Shown: positions 1 to 8,836, counted from the first letter of the stretch. The stretch is 64,000 nt of DNA from Streptomyces sp. NBRC 110028 (GCF_001417735.1 NZ_BBUZ01000032.1:62001-126000), one strand, 5' to 3'. Numbers and translations: made by a program. The notes: a model not told the origin generated them from the letters alone.

Positions 1-50
1 CCTGTCGGGATAACTGAATAACCGTTTCCGCGTCCTTAGGATCGCGGGCT

Positions 51-2093
51 ATGACGGACACCCCGAGCGGTAACTCCGCCACGCGTGCGCGTTGGCAGAC
101 GTGTCTCCGGCTCGCCCGTGAACTCCTCCTCGTCGGGCCGGACAACGAGGACCTCAAGCTCGGCTATCTGCGGACCCTGATCGACACGGGTGACCTCGGC
201 GCCACCCCGCACCCGCGCAAGAAGATCCTCATCGTCGGCGCCGGTATCACCGGCCTCGTCGCCGGCCGTCTGCTCAAGGACGCCGGTCACGACGTCACCA
301 TCCTGGAGGCCAACGCCAGCCGTGTCGGCGGACGCATCAAGACCTTCCGCGCCACCAAGCACCACCAGCCGTTCGGCGACCCCGCCCAGTACGCCGAGGC
401 CGGGGCCATGCGGCTGCCCGACTTCCATCCGCTCGTCCTCGCCCTCGTCGACAAGCTCGGGCTGGGCCGCCGGCAGTTCTACAACGTGGACATCGACCCC
501 TCCACCGGCAGCGGCCCCGGCGTCGCGGTGCCCCCGGTGACGTACACCTCCTTCACCGGCCACACCTGGACCCATGGCGAGGACGGCACCGGCTTCCGGG
601 AACCCGACAAGCGCGGCAACTCCTGGATCCGCGCCAACCGCGTCCAGGTGCGGCGTGCCGACTACAACACCGCCCCCGAACGGATCAACGAGGGCTTCCA
701 TCTCACCGACGACGAGGTCCGCGCCCCGGTGGTGAAGATGGTCGACGACGCGCTGGAGCACGTACGCGACTACTACTCCGACATCGTCGACGGGCGGCGC
801 GTCAACAAGCCGTTCGACCAGTGGGTCGAGGGCTGGGCCCGGGTGATCCGCGACTTCGACGGCTACTCCATGGGCGGTTTCCTGCGCGACTGCGGCGGGC
901 TCAGCGACGAGGCGATCGAGGCCGTCGGAACGCTGGAGAACATGTCCTCGCGGCTGCACCTGTCCTTCTTCCACAGCTTCCTGAGCCGCAGCGACATCAA
1001 CCCCGGCGTCCGCTACTGGGAGATACCCGGTGGCAGTTGGCGTCTGCCCCACGCCCTGCACCAGGGCCTGCGCGACGAGGTGAAGGCCGGCCACCGCATG
1101 ATCCGCCTCGAGTACCACGACCCCAGCCGCGATGCCGCCCCCGAGGGCGCCGACGCCGTCGGACCCGACGGGTGGGGCGTGGCGGTGCGGACCGTCGCCG
1201 AGAACGACCCGACGGCCCCGCCGCGCCAGTGGACCGCTGACCTGGCGATCGTCACCATCCCGTTCTCCGCCCTGCGCTTCGTGGAGATCGTCCCCTCGAT
1301 GTCGTACAAGAAGCGCCGCGCCATCATCGAGACCCACTACGACCAGGCCACCAAGGTGCTGCTGGAGTTCAGCCACCGGTGGTGGGAATTCACCGAGCAG
1401 GACTGGCGCAACGAACTGGAGAGCATCGCGCCGGGCCTCTACGAGCACTACCAGCCGAACGGCGAACAGGACGCCGGCACCGCCCCCGCCACCCTGCTCG
1501 CCGAGGCCGGTGCCGACCTGCTCGGCGCCGCGGTCAAGGACAGCGGCGTCACCGAGGACATGCGGCGGCTCAACAGCACCATGCCGCTGCGCGGCCCCGC
1601 CGTCCGCCCCGCCTCCCACTGCTTCGGAGGGGGCTCCGCCACCGACAACCCCAACCGGTTCATGTACTACCCCTCGCACCGCGTCGAGGGCAGCACCGGC
1701 GGCGTGGTGCTCGCCTCGTACTCCTGGTCCGACGACGCCGCGCGCTGGGACTCCATGCGCGGCGATGAGGCTTACGTCTACGCCCTGCGCAACCTCCAGG
1801 CCCTGCACGGCCGCCGCATCGAGGTGTTCTTCACCGGCCGGGGCGCCACCAAGAGCTGGGCCCGCGACCCGTACGCGTTCGGCGAGGCCGCCATCTACAC
1901 CGCGCACCAGATGACCAGCTTCCACCTGGACGTCTCCCGTCCCGAAGGCCCCGTCCACTTCGCCGGGGAGCACACCTCCCTCAAGCACGCCTGGATCGAG
2001 GGCGCCCTGGAGAGCGCCGTCCGCGCCGCCACCGCCGTCCACCGGGCCCCGCGGGTCACCACCCCGGGCCCGAACCAGGAGGGCCGCTCATGA
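51..2093 (+). CDS. FAD-dependent amine / L-amino acid oxidase
   Basis: This 680-residue flavoenzyme belongs to the flavin amine oxidase superfamily and probably oxidises an amine or L-amino acid to the imine/2-oxo acid with release of H2O2. A Rossmann FAD motif (KKILIVGAGITGLVAGRLL, about residues 57-75) is followed by the second FAD-contact motif EANASRVGGRIKTF. The C-terminus has the family's HFAGEHTS and WIEGALESAV motifs. It is longer than typical monoamine oxidases and has a ~56-residue N-terminal extension, as in L-amino acid oxidase / tryptophan 2-monooxygenase relatives. No signal peptide is seen. The ATG at 51 follows AGGAT at 38-42. The stop overlaps the next start by four bases (ATGA), so the pair is translationally coupled. 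The substrate cannot be read from sequence; the partner ThDP enzyme suggests that the 2-oxo acid product is used next. Confidence 0.85.
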   Translation: MTDTPSGNSATRARWQTCLRLARELLLVGPDNEDLKLGYLRTLIDTGDLGATPHPRKKILIVGAGITGLVAGRLLKDAGHDVTILEANASRVGGRIKTFRATKHHQPFGDPAQYAEAGAMRLPDFHPLVLALVDKLGLGRRQFYNVDIDPSTGSGPGVAVPPVTYTSFTGHTWTHGEDGTGFREPDKRGNSWIRANRVQVRRADYNTAPERINEGFHLTDDEVRAPVVKMVDDALEHVRDYYSDIVDGRRVNKPFDQWVEGWARVIRDFDGYSMGGFLRDCGGLSDEAIEAVGTLENMSSRLHLSFFHSFLSRSDINPGVRYWEIPGGSWRLPHALHQGLRDEVKAGHRMIRLEYHDPSRDAAPEGADAVGPDGWGVAVRTVAENDPTAPPRQWTADLAIVTIPFSALRFVEIVPSMSYKKRRAIIETHYDQATKVLLEFSHRWWEFTEQDWRNELESIAPGLYEHYQPNGEQDAGTAPATLLAEAGADLLGAAVKDSGVTEDMRRLNSTMPLRGPAVRPASHCFGGGSATDNPNRFMYYPSHRVEGSTGGVVLASYSWSDDAARWDSMRGDEAYVYALRNLQALHGRRIEVFFTGRGATKSWARDPYAFGEAAIYTAHQMTSFHLDVSRPEGPVHFAGEHTSLKHAWIEGALESAVRAATAVHRAPRVTTPGPNQEGRS

Positions 2094-3922
2094 CCGCGAT
2101 CTTCCCCGAGTGCACGGTCGCCCGCTATCTGGCCCGCCGCCTGGCCGAGTTGGGCATCACCCATCTGTTCGGCGTCCCCGGCAACCACCTGGGCCCGTTC
2201 CTCACCACCCTGCGGGACGAGGGTGACGTCGACTGGGTCGGCACCCCCACCGAGGGCGGCGCGGGCCAGGCCGCCGACGCCTACGCCCGCGTCCACGGCA
2301 TCGGCGCGGCCGCGGTCACCTACAGCGTCGGCGCGTTCAACCTCCTGGGCGCCTGCGGCGGCGCGTACGTCGAGCACATCCCGCTCGTCGCCATCAACGC
2401 CTGCCCGCCCTACGAGCAGTGGCAGAACTACCGCGCCCTCGGCATGCTCACCTCCCATATGAGCCCCCGCCGGGAGAGCAACCTGGACGTCTACCGGCAG
2501 GTCACCGTGGAAGCGCAGGTCATCTCCAACCCGGGCCTCGCCCCCGGCCAGATCGACGCCGCGCTCACCGCCTGCCTGTCCGAGCGCAGGCCCGTCTACC
2601 TGGAGGTCATGGAGGACCTGTGGGACGAGCCCTGCGCCGCCGCCGAGCAGCCCCTCGTCCGCCGTGAGCGGCCGTTCAGCACCCGCAACCAGACCATGCT
2701 GGACAGCGCGGTGGACGCCGTCCTCACCCTGATCGACGAACACCCCGGCCCGGACGGCAGGCCCCGCCCGATCGTGTGGGCCGGTGAGGAGATCGACCGG
2801 TTCCGCCTCGGCGACCAGCTCACCGACCTGACCGACGCCACCGGAGTGCCCTTCTGCACCACCGTCGGGGCCAAGGCCGTCGTCGACGAGGACCTGCGGC
2901 AGTTCCACGGCGTCTACAACGGAGACGCCAGCCACCCGGATGTGCACTGGATCTTCAAGGACTGGGCCACCTGCCGGATCGGCCTGGGCGCCTGGTCCAC
3001 GTCGAAGAACCTCGGCGGCGATCAGTGCGTCGGCACCGACTGGGTGATGGCCGCCCAGGGCGGCGTCAGCGTCGGCACCCGGTACTTCCCCGACGTCCAG
3101 CTCGAACGGCTGCTGCCCGCCCTCCAGGACGCGCTGGTGAAGCGCTTCGGATCCGGAGGCCTGGCCGCCGACTACTACGCCGAGGCCCACGCCCACCACG
3201 GCGCGCCCGGCGACCGCCCCGCCAGCCTCCGTAACCACCGGGCCACCCTCCGCACCAGCGGTTCGCGGTCCCGGCACGACGAACGGCTCACCTACGACGG
3301 TGTGTTCGACCGGATCAACCACTTCCTGGGCCAGGAGACGCAAGCGGACTGGACGGTCGTCTCCGACGCCGCGTTCTCCCTCATCGGCTCGATGAACCTG
3401 AGCCTGCCCGCGGGCGGGTTCCTGTCGCAGATCAGCTGGCTGTCCATCGGCTGGTCCGTCGGCGCGGCCACCGGCGCCGCGCTCGCCCCCGAGCGCGAGC
3501 ACGCCCGCCCGATGGTGTTCGTCGGCGACGGCGCCTTCCAGGAAACCTGCCAGGAGATCTCCACCCACACCAGGCTCGGGCTGCGGTCGGTGGTGTTCGT
3601 CATGGACAACGGGCACTTCTACGGCATCGAGCAGATGCTGGTGCACCCGTCCTACTACGCCGACGACGCCACGGACGACGCGGACTTCTACAACGTCCTC
3701 CACCCATGGCGCTACGACCGCCTCGCGGAGGTCTTCTCCGGCAAGAAGACCCCGGCGAACGGAATCAGCATCGCGCACACCTCGGAGCTGGACGCACTGC
3801 TGGCCCGCCTCGCCGACCCCACCGACCCGCTCAACGCCGGACCACTGCTGGTCCGCGTCCGCCTGCACCGGCACGACTACCCGCGGGCGATGGCATACAA
3901 GGTGCAACAGAAGAGGGGTTAG
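2090..3922 (+). CDS. ThDP-dependent enzyme, 2-oxoacid decarboxylase/acetolactate-synthase-like
   Basis: This 610-residue protein has the three-domain ThDP enzyme layout. The N-terminal pyrimidine-binding domain contains the FGVPGNHLGPF segment and a conserved Glu in TPTEGGAGQAADAYAR, the residue that activates the cofactor. The C-terminal pyrophosphate domain has the Mg/ThDP motif VGDGAFQ and, about 25 residues on, VMDNGHFYGIEQ. By family it would decarboxylate or ligate a 2-oxo acid. It lies directly downstream of the amine oxidase with an ATGA overlap, so a plausible route is amino acid to 2-oxo acid to aldehyde or acyloin; this is inference. The paired His residues of pyruvate decarboxylases are not obvious, so the exact reaction is open. 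Confidence 0.85.
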   Translation: MTAIFPECTVARYLARRLAELGITHLFGVPGNHLGPFLTTLRDEGDVDWVGTPTEGGAGQAADAYARVHGIGAAAVTYSVGAFNLLGACGGAYVEHIPLVAINACPPYEQWQNYRALGMLTSHMSPRRESNLDVYRQVTVEAQVISNPGLAPGQIDAALTACLSERRPVYLEVMEDLWDEPCAAAEQPLVRRERPFSTRNQTMLDSAVDAVLTLIDEHPGPDGRPRPIVWAGEEIDRFRLGDQLTDLTDATGVPFCTTVGAKAVVDEDLRQFHGVYNGDASHPDVHWIFKDWATCRIGLGAWSTSKNLGGDQCVGTDWVMAAQGGVSVGTRYFPDVQLERLLPALQDALVKRFGSGGLAADYYAEAHAHHGAPGDRPASLRNHRATLRTSGSRSRHDERLTYDGVFDRINHFLGQETQADWTVVSDAAFSLIGSMNLSLPAGGFLSQISWLSIGWSVGAATGAALAPEREHARPMVFVGDGAFQETCQEISTHTRLGLRSVVFVMDNGHFYGIEQMLVHPSYYADDATDDADFYNVLHPWRYDRLAEVFSGKKTPANGISIAHTSELDALLARLADPTDPLNAGPLLVRVRLHRHDYPRAMAYKVQQKRG

Positions 3923-3926
3923 GAAC

Positions 3927-4433
3927 ATGTCCGAGTTCATCAACGTGATGATCGCGTTCGACGCGTTCACCATCGCCCAGCGCTACCCCAACGCGTCGCG
4001 GAACCCCGACGCGCCGACCCAGGTCGACCACGACTTGATCTACATGACGACGCGTCACGACCGGATCGTCGGCACCTCGGGAGCCGAGCTGAACTTCCGG
4101 GCCAATCCCCGGGACATCATCAGGTGGCGCGAGACGACGCTGTCGCTCAACGGCGAATACTGCGCCCTGCTGTACCGGTACGTGAGCAGCGATCCCCTCA
4201 TCAGCAAGCCGCGGATCGTGACAGGCGACGGCACGTATCCGATGCCGAAGGACGGGGCCGTCGACCAGCCGGACTTCGTCACCCAGGACTACCAGGACCA
4301 CTACTGGGAGGCGGACGTCCGCAAGGTCGGCCGGGTCACGTACCGCTTCTACTTCCAGCTCCTGGACAGCGACCGGCATCTGGTCGGGTACTTCCAGTGG
4401 GACCCGTTCATCACCATCGACAAACGCTCCTGA
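3927..4433 (+). CDS. AidA/PixA family inclusion body protein
   Basis: This 168-residue protein resembles the AidA/PixA family (PF12306-type). Recognisable family segments are the start SEFINVMIAFDAFTIAQRYP, the repeated pattern VDHDLIYMTTRHDRIVGT, the stretch DIIRWRETTLSLN, and the C-terminal YRFYFQLLDSDRHLVGYFQW. Family members include crystalline inclusion protein PixA of Xenorhabdus and quorum-regulated AidA of Ralstonia/Burkholderia; their biochemical role is poorly known. It starts 4 bases after the ThDP gene stop, so it is almost certainly the third cistron of the same operon. There is no signal peptide or membrane segment. A strong hairpin follows 28 bases downstream. Confidence 0.8.
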   Translation: MSEFINVMIAFDAFTIAQRYPNASRNPDAPTQVDHDLIYMTTRHDRIVGTSGAELNFRANPRDIIRWRETTLSLNGEYCALLYRYVSSDPLISKPRIVTGDGTYPMPKDGAVDQPDFVTQDYQDHYWEADVRKVGRVTYRFYFQLLDSDRHLVGYFQWDPFITIDKRS

Positions 4434-4461
4434 CGGCCCACGCCGCGGTCGGGTGACAGCG

Positions 4462-4500
4462 GCCCCGTGGACGGCGCGATGCCCGCGCCGTCCACGGGGC
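4462..4500 (+). terminator. Strong hairpin after the oxidase/ThDP/PixA operon
   Basis: A perfect 16-bp inverted repeat (4462-4477 with 4485-4500) encloses a 7-base loop. It begins 28 bases after the stop of the PixA-like gene. There is no U-tract, which is usual for streptomycete terminators. Confidence 0.75.
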
Positions 4501-4578
4501 GCCGGCCGCCGATTCGTCAATGAATTCCGGTGGAGTCCGGGCGTCACGGAGCACCGCCCGGCCCGGGGCGGTGCGGGC

Positions 4579-4985
4579 TCAGCCGACCGCGTAGTCGCCG
4601 AGAGCCGGTTCGAGCAGGTCGAAGGCGCGCACCGCCTCCTCCGCGACGGACGTGGCGATCTCGTCATTGGTGTGCCCGGCCAGGGTCAGCTCCTGAATGC
4701 GCTGGAACAGGACGCGGTGCACGGCGCCGAGCAGCCCCGCGACCGTGCGGACGGTGATGTCGTCCGGCGCGGCGCCGACGGCCTCGGCGAGGGCTTCGGC
4801 CAGCGCCTGTTCGCGCTGATCGTGCAGGCCGCGCAGGCATGCCGACAGGGTGGGACTGTTGGTGATCATGCGGGAGAAGTCCGGTCCGGCGAATCCCGCG
4901 ACCGGGTCCCGCGCCGTGACCGCGGAGTCGAAGGAACGGCGGAGCGCCGCGAGGGCGGACTCGCCCGGGCGCCGGGAGCCCCCGG
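4579..4985 (-). pseudogene. TetR regulator, C-terminal fragment only
   Basis: Read from about 4962 down to the stop at 4579, this ~128-residue stretch looks like the ligand-binding half of a TetR/MftR-type repressor. It has helical segments such as SALAALRRSFDSAV, DFSRMITNSPTLSAC and NDEIATSVAEEAVRAFDLLE. The N-terminal helix-turn-helix is missing. Upstream, the same frame turns abruptly into antisense of an unrelated gene at ~4985. No plausible start or ribosome site lies at the joint. I read it as a truncated, non-functional remnant left by a deletion. Confidence 0.7.
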
Positions 4986-4986
4986 C

Positions 4987-5259
4987 GCCATCGTCCCCAC
5001 CCCCGGGCACACCGACGGACACCAGTCCCTCATCGTCCGTCAGCCGGACGGCACGGTCGTCCTGGCCGGCCAGGCCCACGACTTCGCGTCCGAGTTCGCC
5101 TCCGGCCACCTGGCCCGTCAGGCCGCCCGGGACGGCCTGGCCCCGCCGCTTCCGCCGTACCGGCCCTGGCTGGACCGGCTCGCCGACTTCGATCCGCGCC
5201 GTGTGCTCTTCGCCCACGACCACGCCGTCTGGGAGGGCGGAAGTCATTCCTTGGAGTGA
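4987..5259 (+). pseudogene. Metallo-beta-lactamase-fold hydrolase, C-terminal fragment
   Basis: About 90 codons encode the end of an MBL-fold lactonase-like enzyme. IVPTPGHTDGHQSLIV carries the His motif of the family, followed by TVVLAGQAHDF and the closing VLFAHDHAVW. The N-terminal half with the HxHxDH zinc motif is absent. The reading frame begins exactly where the opposed TetR fragment ends, so both were cut by the same event. No start codon with a ribosome site is present. The stop is 35 bases before the histidine kinase ATG. Confidence 0.7.
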
Positions 5260-5294
5260 CGAAGGCCGGTGTGCGCGTTCATAGTGTGGGCCGG

Positions 5295-6485
5295 ATGAGG
5301 GAAATCTCCAGCCGGTGGCCCGCGTGGGGCGCTGATGCCGGGCTCGTCGCGCTGACCTTGTTGCCGCCACCGCTGTCGCAGCCGAGCACGGACACGTCGG
5401 GGACGGCGTGGTCGTTGCTCATCGGCTACGAGGCGGTGGCCGCGCTGGTCCTGGTGCTGCGACGGCGGCTGCCGGTCACGGCCTTCGTCACCGTCGTCGG
5501 CGCGGTCGTGGTGTCGGTGACGGGCGGGGCGGGGGAGGGCGTCAAGCTGTCCCCGCTGGTGTTCCTGCCGCTGGCGGTGCTCCTCTACAACCTGGGCAGC
5601 CACTGCGCACACTGGTCGCGCACCGTGCTGGCGATGCTGTGCGGCGGTGCGCTGATCCTGGTGGGCCTGGGGGTGAACCGGACGACGGTCACCGCCGGTG
5701 ACTTCCGGGGCGGTGTCGACGTACTCGCCGTCCTGGCCCCGATGCCGCTGGCGTGGGCGCTGGGGTTCGCCGCGCGTACCCGGCGTGCGCTGCTCGCCGC
5801 GGCCGAGCAGCGGGTGGCCGACGCGACCCGTGCGCAGCGTCTGCGGGCGGAGCGGGCCGCACAGCAGGAGCGGGTGCGGATCGCCCGCGAGATGCACGAC
5901 GTGGTCGCGCACTCGCTCACCCTGCTCGTCGTGCACGCGGAGGCCCTGCGCGCACGGGGTGGTGAACTGCCCGCGTGGGCCCGCACGCAGGCCGACGGGC
6001 TTGCCGCGGCGGGTCGGCAGACCGGCGGCGAACTGCGCGATCTGCTGCGGATGTTGCGTGATCCGGCGGACGCGGCCCCGCTGCGGCCGACGCCCGGGCT
6101 CGGTGATCTGGGCGCGTTGCTGGACAGCCACCGGGCCGCGGGAGGAACGGTCGACGTGCGGGTCGGGACCGAACTGGCGTCGTTGCCGAGTCCCGTACAA
6201 CTGGCCGGCTACCGCATCGTGCAGGAATCACTGACCAACGCCCGCCGCCACGCGCCCGGGTCGCCGGTCCGGCTCACCGTCGACGGCATCGCCGGGCACC
6301 TGCGGTTCGAGGTGGCGAACGGCCGCGGGGCGGGTGGCGGCACGACCGGCGCGGGGGCCGGGCTCGGCCTGGTCAGCATGCGTGAACGGGTGGACGCGCT
6401 GGGCGGCGAACTCACCGCGGGGCCGACCGACGACGGCGGGTTCCGCGTCGTGGCCACGATGCCGCTGGAGGCTGCCGGTGTCTGA
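5295..6485 (+). CDS. NarL-type sensor histidine kinase
   Basis: This 396-residue membrane kinase has about five hydrophobic segments in its first ~140 residues. A helical linker follows, then a HisKA_3 dimerisation domain with the phospho-acceptor His201 in REMHDVVAHSLTLL. The C-terminal HATPase domain has SLTNARRHAP as its N-box and GLGLVSMRERV as its G-box. ATG 5295 was preferred over an upstream in-frame GTG at 5256, because the upstream extension overlaps the MBL remnant and lacks hydrophobic or domain character. It should sense a membrane or extracellular cue and phosphorylate the response regulator whose GTG overlaps its last codons. Confidence 0.9.
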   Translation: MREISSRWPAWGADAGLVALTLLPPPLSQPSTDTSGTAWSLLIGYEAVAALVLVLRRRLPVTAFVTVVGAVVVSVTGGAGEGVKLSPLVFLPLAVLLYNLGSHCAHWSRTVLAMLCGGALILVGLGVNRTTVTAGDFRGGVDVLAVLAPMPLAWALGFAARTRRALLAAAEQRVADATRAQRLRAERAAQQERVRIAREMHDVVAHSLTLLVVHAEALRARGGELPAWARTQADGLAAAGRQTGGELRDLLRMLRDPADAAPLRPTPGLGDLGALLDSHRAAGGTVDVRVGTELASLPSPVQLAGYRIVQESLTNARRHAPGSPVRLTVDGIAGHLRFEVANGRGAGGGTTGAGAGLGLVSMRERVDALGGELTAGPTDDGGFRVVATMPLEAAGV

Positions 6486-7143
6486 GCGGATCAGCGTGCT
6501 CGTGGTGGACGACGAGCGGATCATCCGCGCCGGGCTGGGCGCGATCCTGGAGAGCCAGGCCGACCTCACCGTGGTGGGCACCGCGGAGAACGGTGAGGAG
6601 GCCATCGAGGAGTGCGCGCGGCTGGGGCCGGACGTGGTGTTGCTGGACATCCGTATGCCCCGCCGGGACGGCATGTGGGCGCTGGCCGAACTGGGCCGCC
6701 GCGGGCTGCTCGGGCCGGGCCGGGCCCGGGTGCTGATGCTGACGACATTCGACCTCGACGAGTACGTCGACGACGCGCTCGCCGCCGGGGCGGCGGGATT
6801 CCTGCTCAAGAACAGTTCGTACGAGGAGCTGACCGGGGCCGTCCGGGCGGCGGCGGCCGGGCACAGCGCGCTCAGCCCGGCCGTGACCCGCCGCATCATC
6901 GAGGGGCATCTGACGGCCCGGTACCGGCCGGACGACGGGGAGCTGGCCCGGCTCGGGGAGCTGACCACGCGGGAGCGCGACGTGCTGCGGCTCGTCGGGG
7001 ACGGGCTGAGCAACGCCGAGATCGCCGATCGGCTCGTGGTGAGCCTGCACACGGTGAAGACGCATGTCAGCCGCATGCTCGCGAAGACCGGCTGCCAGAG
7101 CCGGGCGCAGGCGGCGGTGCTGGCCAGGAACACGCTGGCCTGA
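6478..7143 (+). CDS. NarL/FixJ-type response regulator
   Basis: This 221-residue regulator begins at a GTG that overlaps the kinase stop by 8 bases, a typical coupled pair. The receiver domain has the acidic pair in VLVVDDERIIRAG, phospho-acceptor Asp57 in VLLDIRMPRRDG, Thr in MLTTFD and Lys in FLLKNSSYEEL. The C-terminal LuxR helix-turn-helix reads LTTRERDVLRLVGDGLSNAEI and then VSLHTVKTHVSRML. It should bind DNA when phosphorylated by the kinase. The serine hydrolase gene about 200 bases downstream is a candidate target by position only. Confidence 0.92.
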   Translation: MSERISVLVVDDERIIRAGLGAILESQADLTVVGTAENGEEAIEECARLGPDVVLLDIRMPRRDGMWALAELGRRGLLGPGRARVLMLTTFDLDEYVDDALAAGAAGFLLKNSSYEELTGAVRAAAAGHSALSPAVTRRIIEGHLTARYRPDDGELARLGELTTRERDVLRLVGDGLSNAEIADRLVVSLHTVKTHVSRMLAKTGCQSRAQAAVLARNTLA

Positions 7144-7340
7144 CCGCCCCTCCGCAGCTCATGTCATTCCTCCGAGTGATTCGGAGCCCGCGGGACCCCC
7201 TCCATCGCGCGATGTACCGGGCGGTCGCACCTGGCTGAATGGTTCATGTGTGCGGGCCCGCCGCGAAAGCCCCCGTAACGGGGAGGAATCCCGGGCCCTC
7301 GACACACGAAGCAACCCGTCATGCGCCGGAAGGAACTGTC

Positions 7341-8597
7341 ATGCCCGCACACTCATCGCCTCGCCGCCGGATCCTGCGCTGGGCACTGACCGTGGCCTTG
7401 GCGACCGGTATGAGCGCGGGGCTCACCGCCTGCTCGGACCCGGACCCGGGTCCGGGCAAGGTCGCGGCGAAGACATCGGCCGACCAGCGATTGGCAGATG
7501 TCGCCCAGAAGGCGGCTGACGCGGGTTCCCTGGGCGTGATCGTCCGGATCGACAAGGGCGGCAGCGGGAACCCCGTGGAGATCGCGCGTCAGGCCGCGTG
7601 GACCAAGGCCGATCACCGGCTCGCGGTGAACGACCAGTTCAGGGTGGCGTCCAACACCAAGACGCTCGTCGCCACCCTCGTCCTGCAACAGGTGGCCCAG
7701 CACAAGGTCGAGCTGGCCGACCCGGTGGAGAAGTGGCTGCCGGGACTGGTCCCGGGCGGACGGGACATCACCGTACGGATGCTCCTCAACCACACCAGCG
7801 GCCTGGGCGACTACCTGCTGACCCCGGAGTTCCTGCCCTCCCTCACCGGGAAGGAGCGGCGCGGCTGGCGGCCCGAGGCACTCCTCGCCATCACCCCTCC
7901 GCAGGATCCGCCGGCCGCTCCCGGTGAGAAGTACTCCTACAGCAACGCCAACTACGCGGCCCTCGGGCTGATTCTCGAAAGGGCCACCGGGAAGAGCCTG
8001 GCCGATCTGATAGAGCAGAAGATCACCGGCCCGCTGGGGATGAAGGACTCCTTCCTGACCACCAACGCGGACTGGCCCTCCGGGAAGCGGCACGTGACCG
8101 GCTACGAGCCGAACGCCGAACGCCTCCGCCGCATCTTCCCTCCGGAGCTGCACCTGCCCGAGGGCACCGGATTCGCGGGCCCCGGGCGCCCCCACGGCAA
8201 CGTCGACACCAGCGCCATCGACCCGAGCTGGGCCTGGGCGGCCGGAGGCATGGTGTCCACCGCCGAGGACTGGCAGCGGTTCCAGACCGCGCTGATGTCC
8301 GGCAAGCTCCTGCCCGAGGCCCAGATGCGGCAGATGCGCACGACGGTCCCCGCCCCCGAGGAGGGCGGCGGTTACGGACTGGGCCTGATGGAGGTGAAAG
8401 CTCCCTGCGGAACCGTCTGGGGCCACACCGGCGGCCAGCCCGGCTACTCCAGCGAGATCTACACCGACCCGCGCGGCCGCCGCAGCGTCGCGGTGCTGAC
8501 CGGCACCAACTTCGGCATCAAGGAACCCGAGGCCGCCACCGCCAACAAGGCCCTGGTCAACACCGCGATCTGCGCCATGCTCAACGGCCTCCCGTAG
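7341..8597 (+). CDS. Serine hydrolase, class C beta-lactamase/DD-carboxypeptidase family lipoprotein
   Basis: This 418-residue enzyme has the penicillin-binding fold catalytic triad: Ser104-x-x-Lys107 in VASNTKTLV, Tyr200-Ser-Asn in YSYSNANYAALG, and His362-Thr-Gly in GHTGGQPGYSS. Its N-terminus is positively charged (SSPRRRILRW), then hydrophobic, and ends in a lipobox-like LTAC, so it is probably a secreted lipoprotein anchored at the membrane. ATG 7341 was chosen because it sits 5 bases after GGAAGGA and directly precedes the signal peptide. It may act on peptidoglycan peptides or on an ester/amide substrate; sequence does not decide. Confidence 0.85.
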   Translation: MPAHSSPRRRILRWALTVALATGMSAGLTACSDPDPGPGKVAAKTSADQRLADVAQKAADAGSLGVIVRIDKGGSGNPVEIARQAAWTKADHRLAVNDQFRVASNTKTLVATLVLQQVAQHKVELADPVEKWLPGLVPGGRDITVRMLLNHTSGLGDYLLTPEFLPSLTGKERRGWRPEALLAITPPQDPPAAPGEKYSYSNANYAALGLILERATGKSLADLIEQKITGPLGMKDSFLTTNADWPSGKRHVTGYEPNAERLRRIFPPELHLPEGTGFAGPGRPHGNVDTSAIDPSWAWAAGGMVSTAEDWQRFQTALMSGKLLPEAQMRQMRTTVPAPEEGGGYGLGLMEVKAPCGTVWGHTGGQPGYSSEIYTDPRGRRSVAVLTGTNFGIKEPEAATANKALVNTAICAMLNGLP

Positions 8598-8609
8598 CCA
8601 AGGGCGGGA

Positions 8610-8744
8610 TCAACGCCCGTGGTTGTGCATGAGGTGCTTGGTGCGGGAGTAGTCCTGGAGCGCGTAGACCGACAGGTCCCGGTCGTAGCCGGATCCCTTG
8701 AATCCGCCCCAGGGGACCTCGGCGGCCAGCACGAGGTGGGAGTT
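8610..8744 (-). pseudogene. Aldehyde dehydrogenase C-terminal stub
   Basis: About 44 codons match the extreme C-terminus of aminobutyraldehyde-type aldehyde dehydrogenases: VNSHLVLAAEVPWGGFKGSG, then YALQDYSRTKHLMHNHGR and stop. The catalytic Cys/Glu and NAD-binding regions are missing. Upstream the frame has no aldehyde dehydrogenase character, and the GntR gene begins on the same strand beyond it. It is a remnant, not an active gene. Confidence 0.7.
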
Positions 8745-8836
8745 CACCCTGGCGGGCAGGCCCCGCCTGCGCCGCGACGATCCACGGGACACCGCCCACT
8801 GACGCGGATCGCGCTCCACGTAGTGCCTACGGCGCC

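Noticed and set aside
36..2042. Long reverse-strand open frame over the amine oxidase gene
   Set aside because: Gly/Val/Ala-rich antisense shadow caused by high third-position GC; no motifs, and the forward gene has clear FAD motifs.
1895..3973. Reverse open frame of ~690 codons over the ThDP gene
   Set aside because: Antisense shadow of the ThDP enzyme; no ribosome site or family pattern.
4453..4986. Upstream part of the forward frame leading into the MBL fragment
   Set aside because: It is antisense to the TetR fragment and lacks MBL features, so it is not part of a functional hydrolase.
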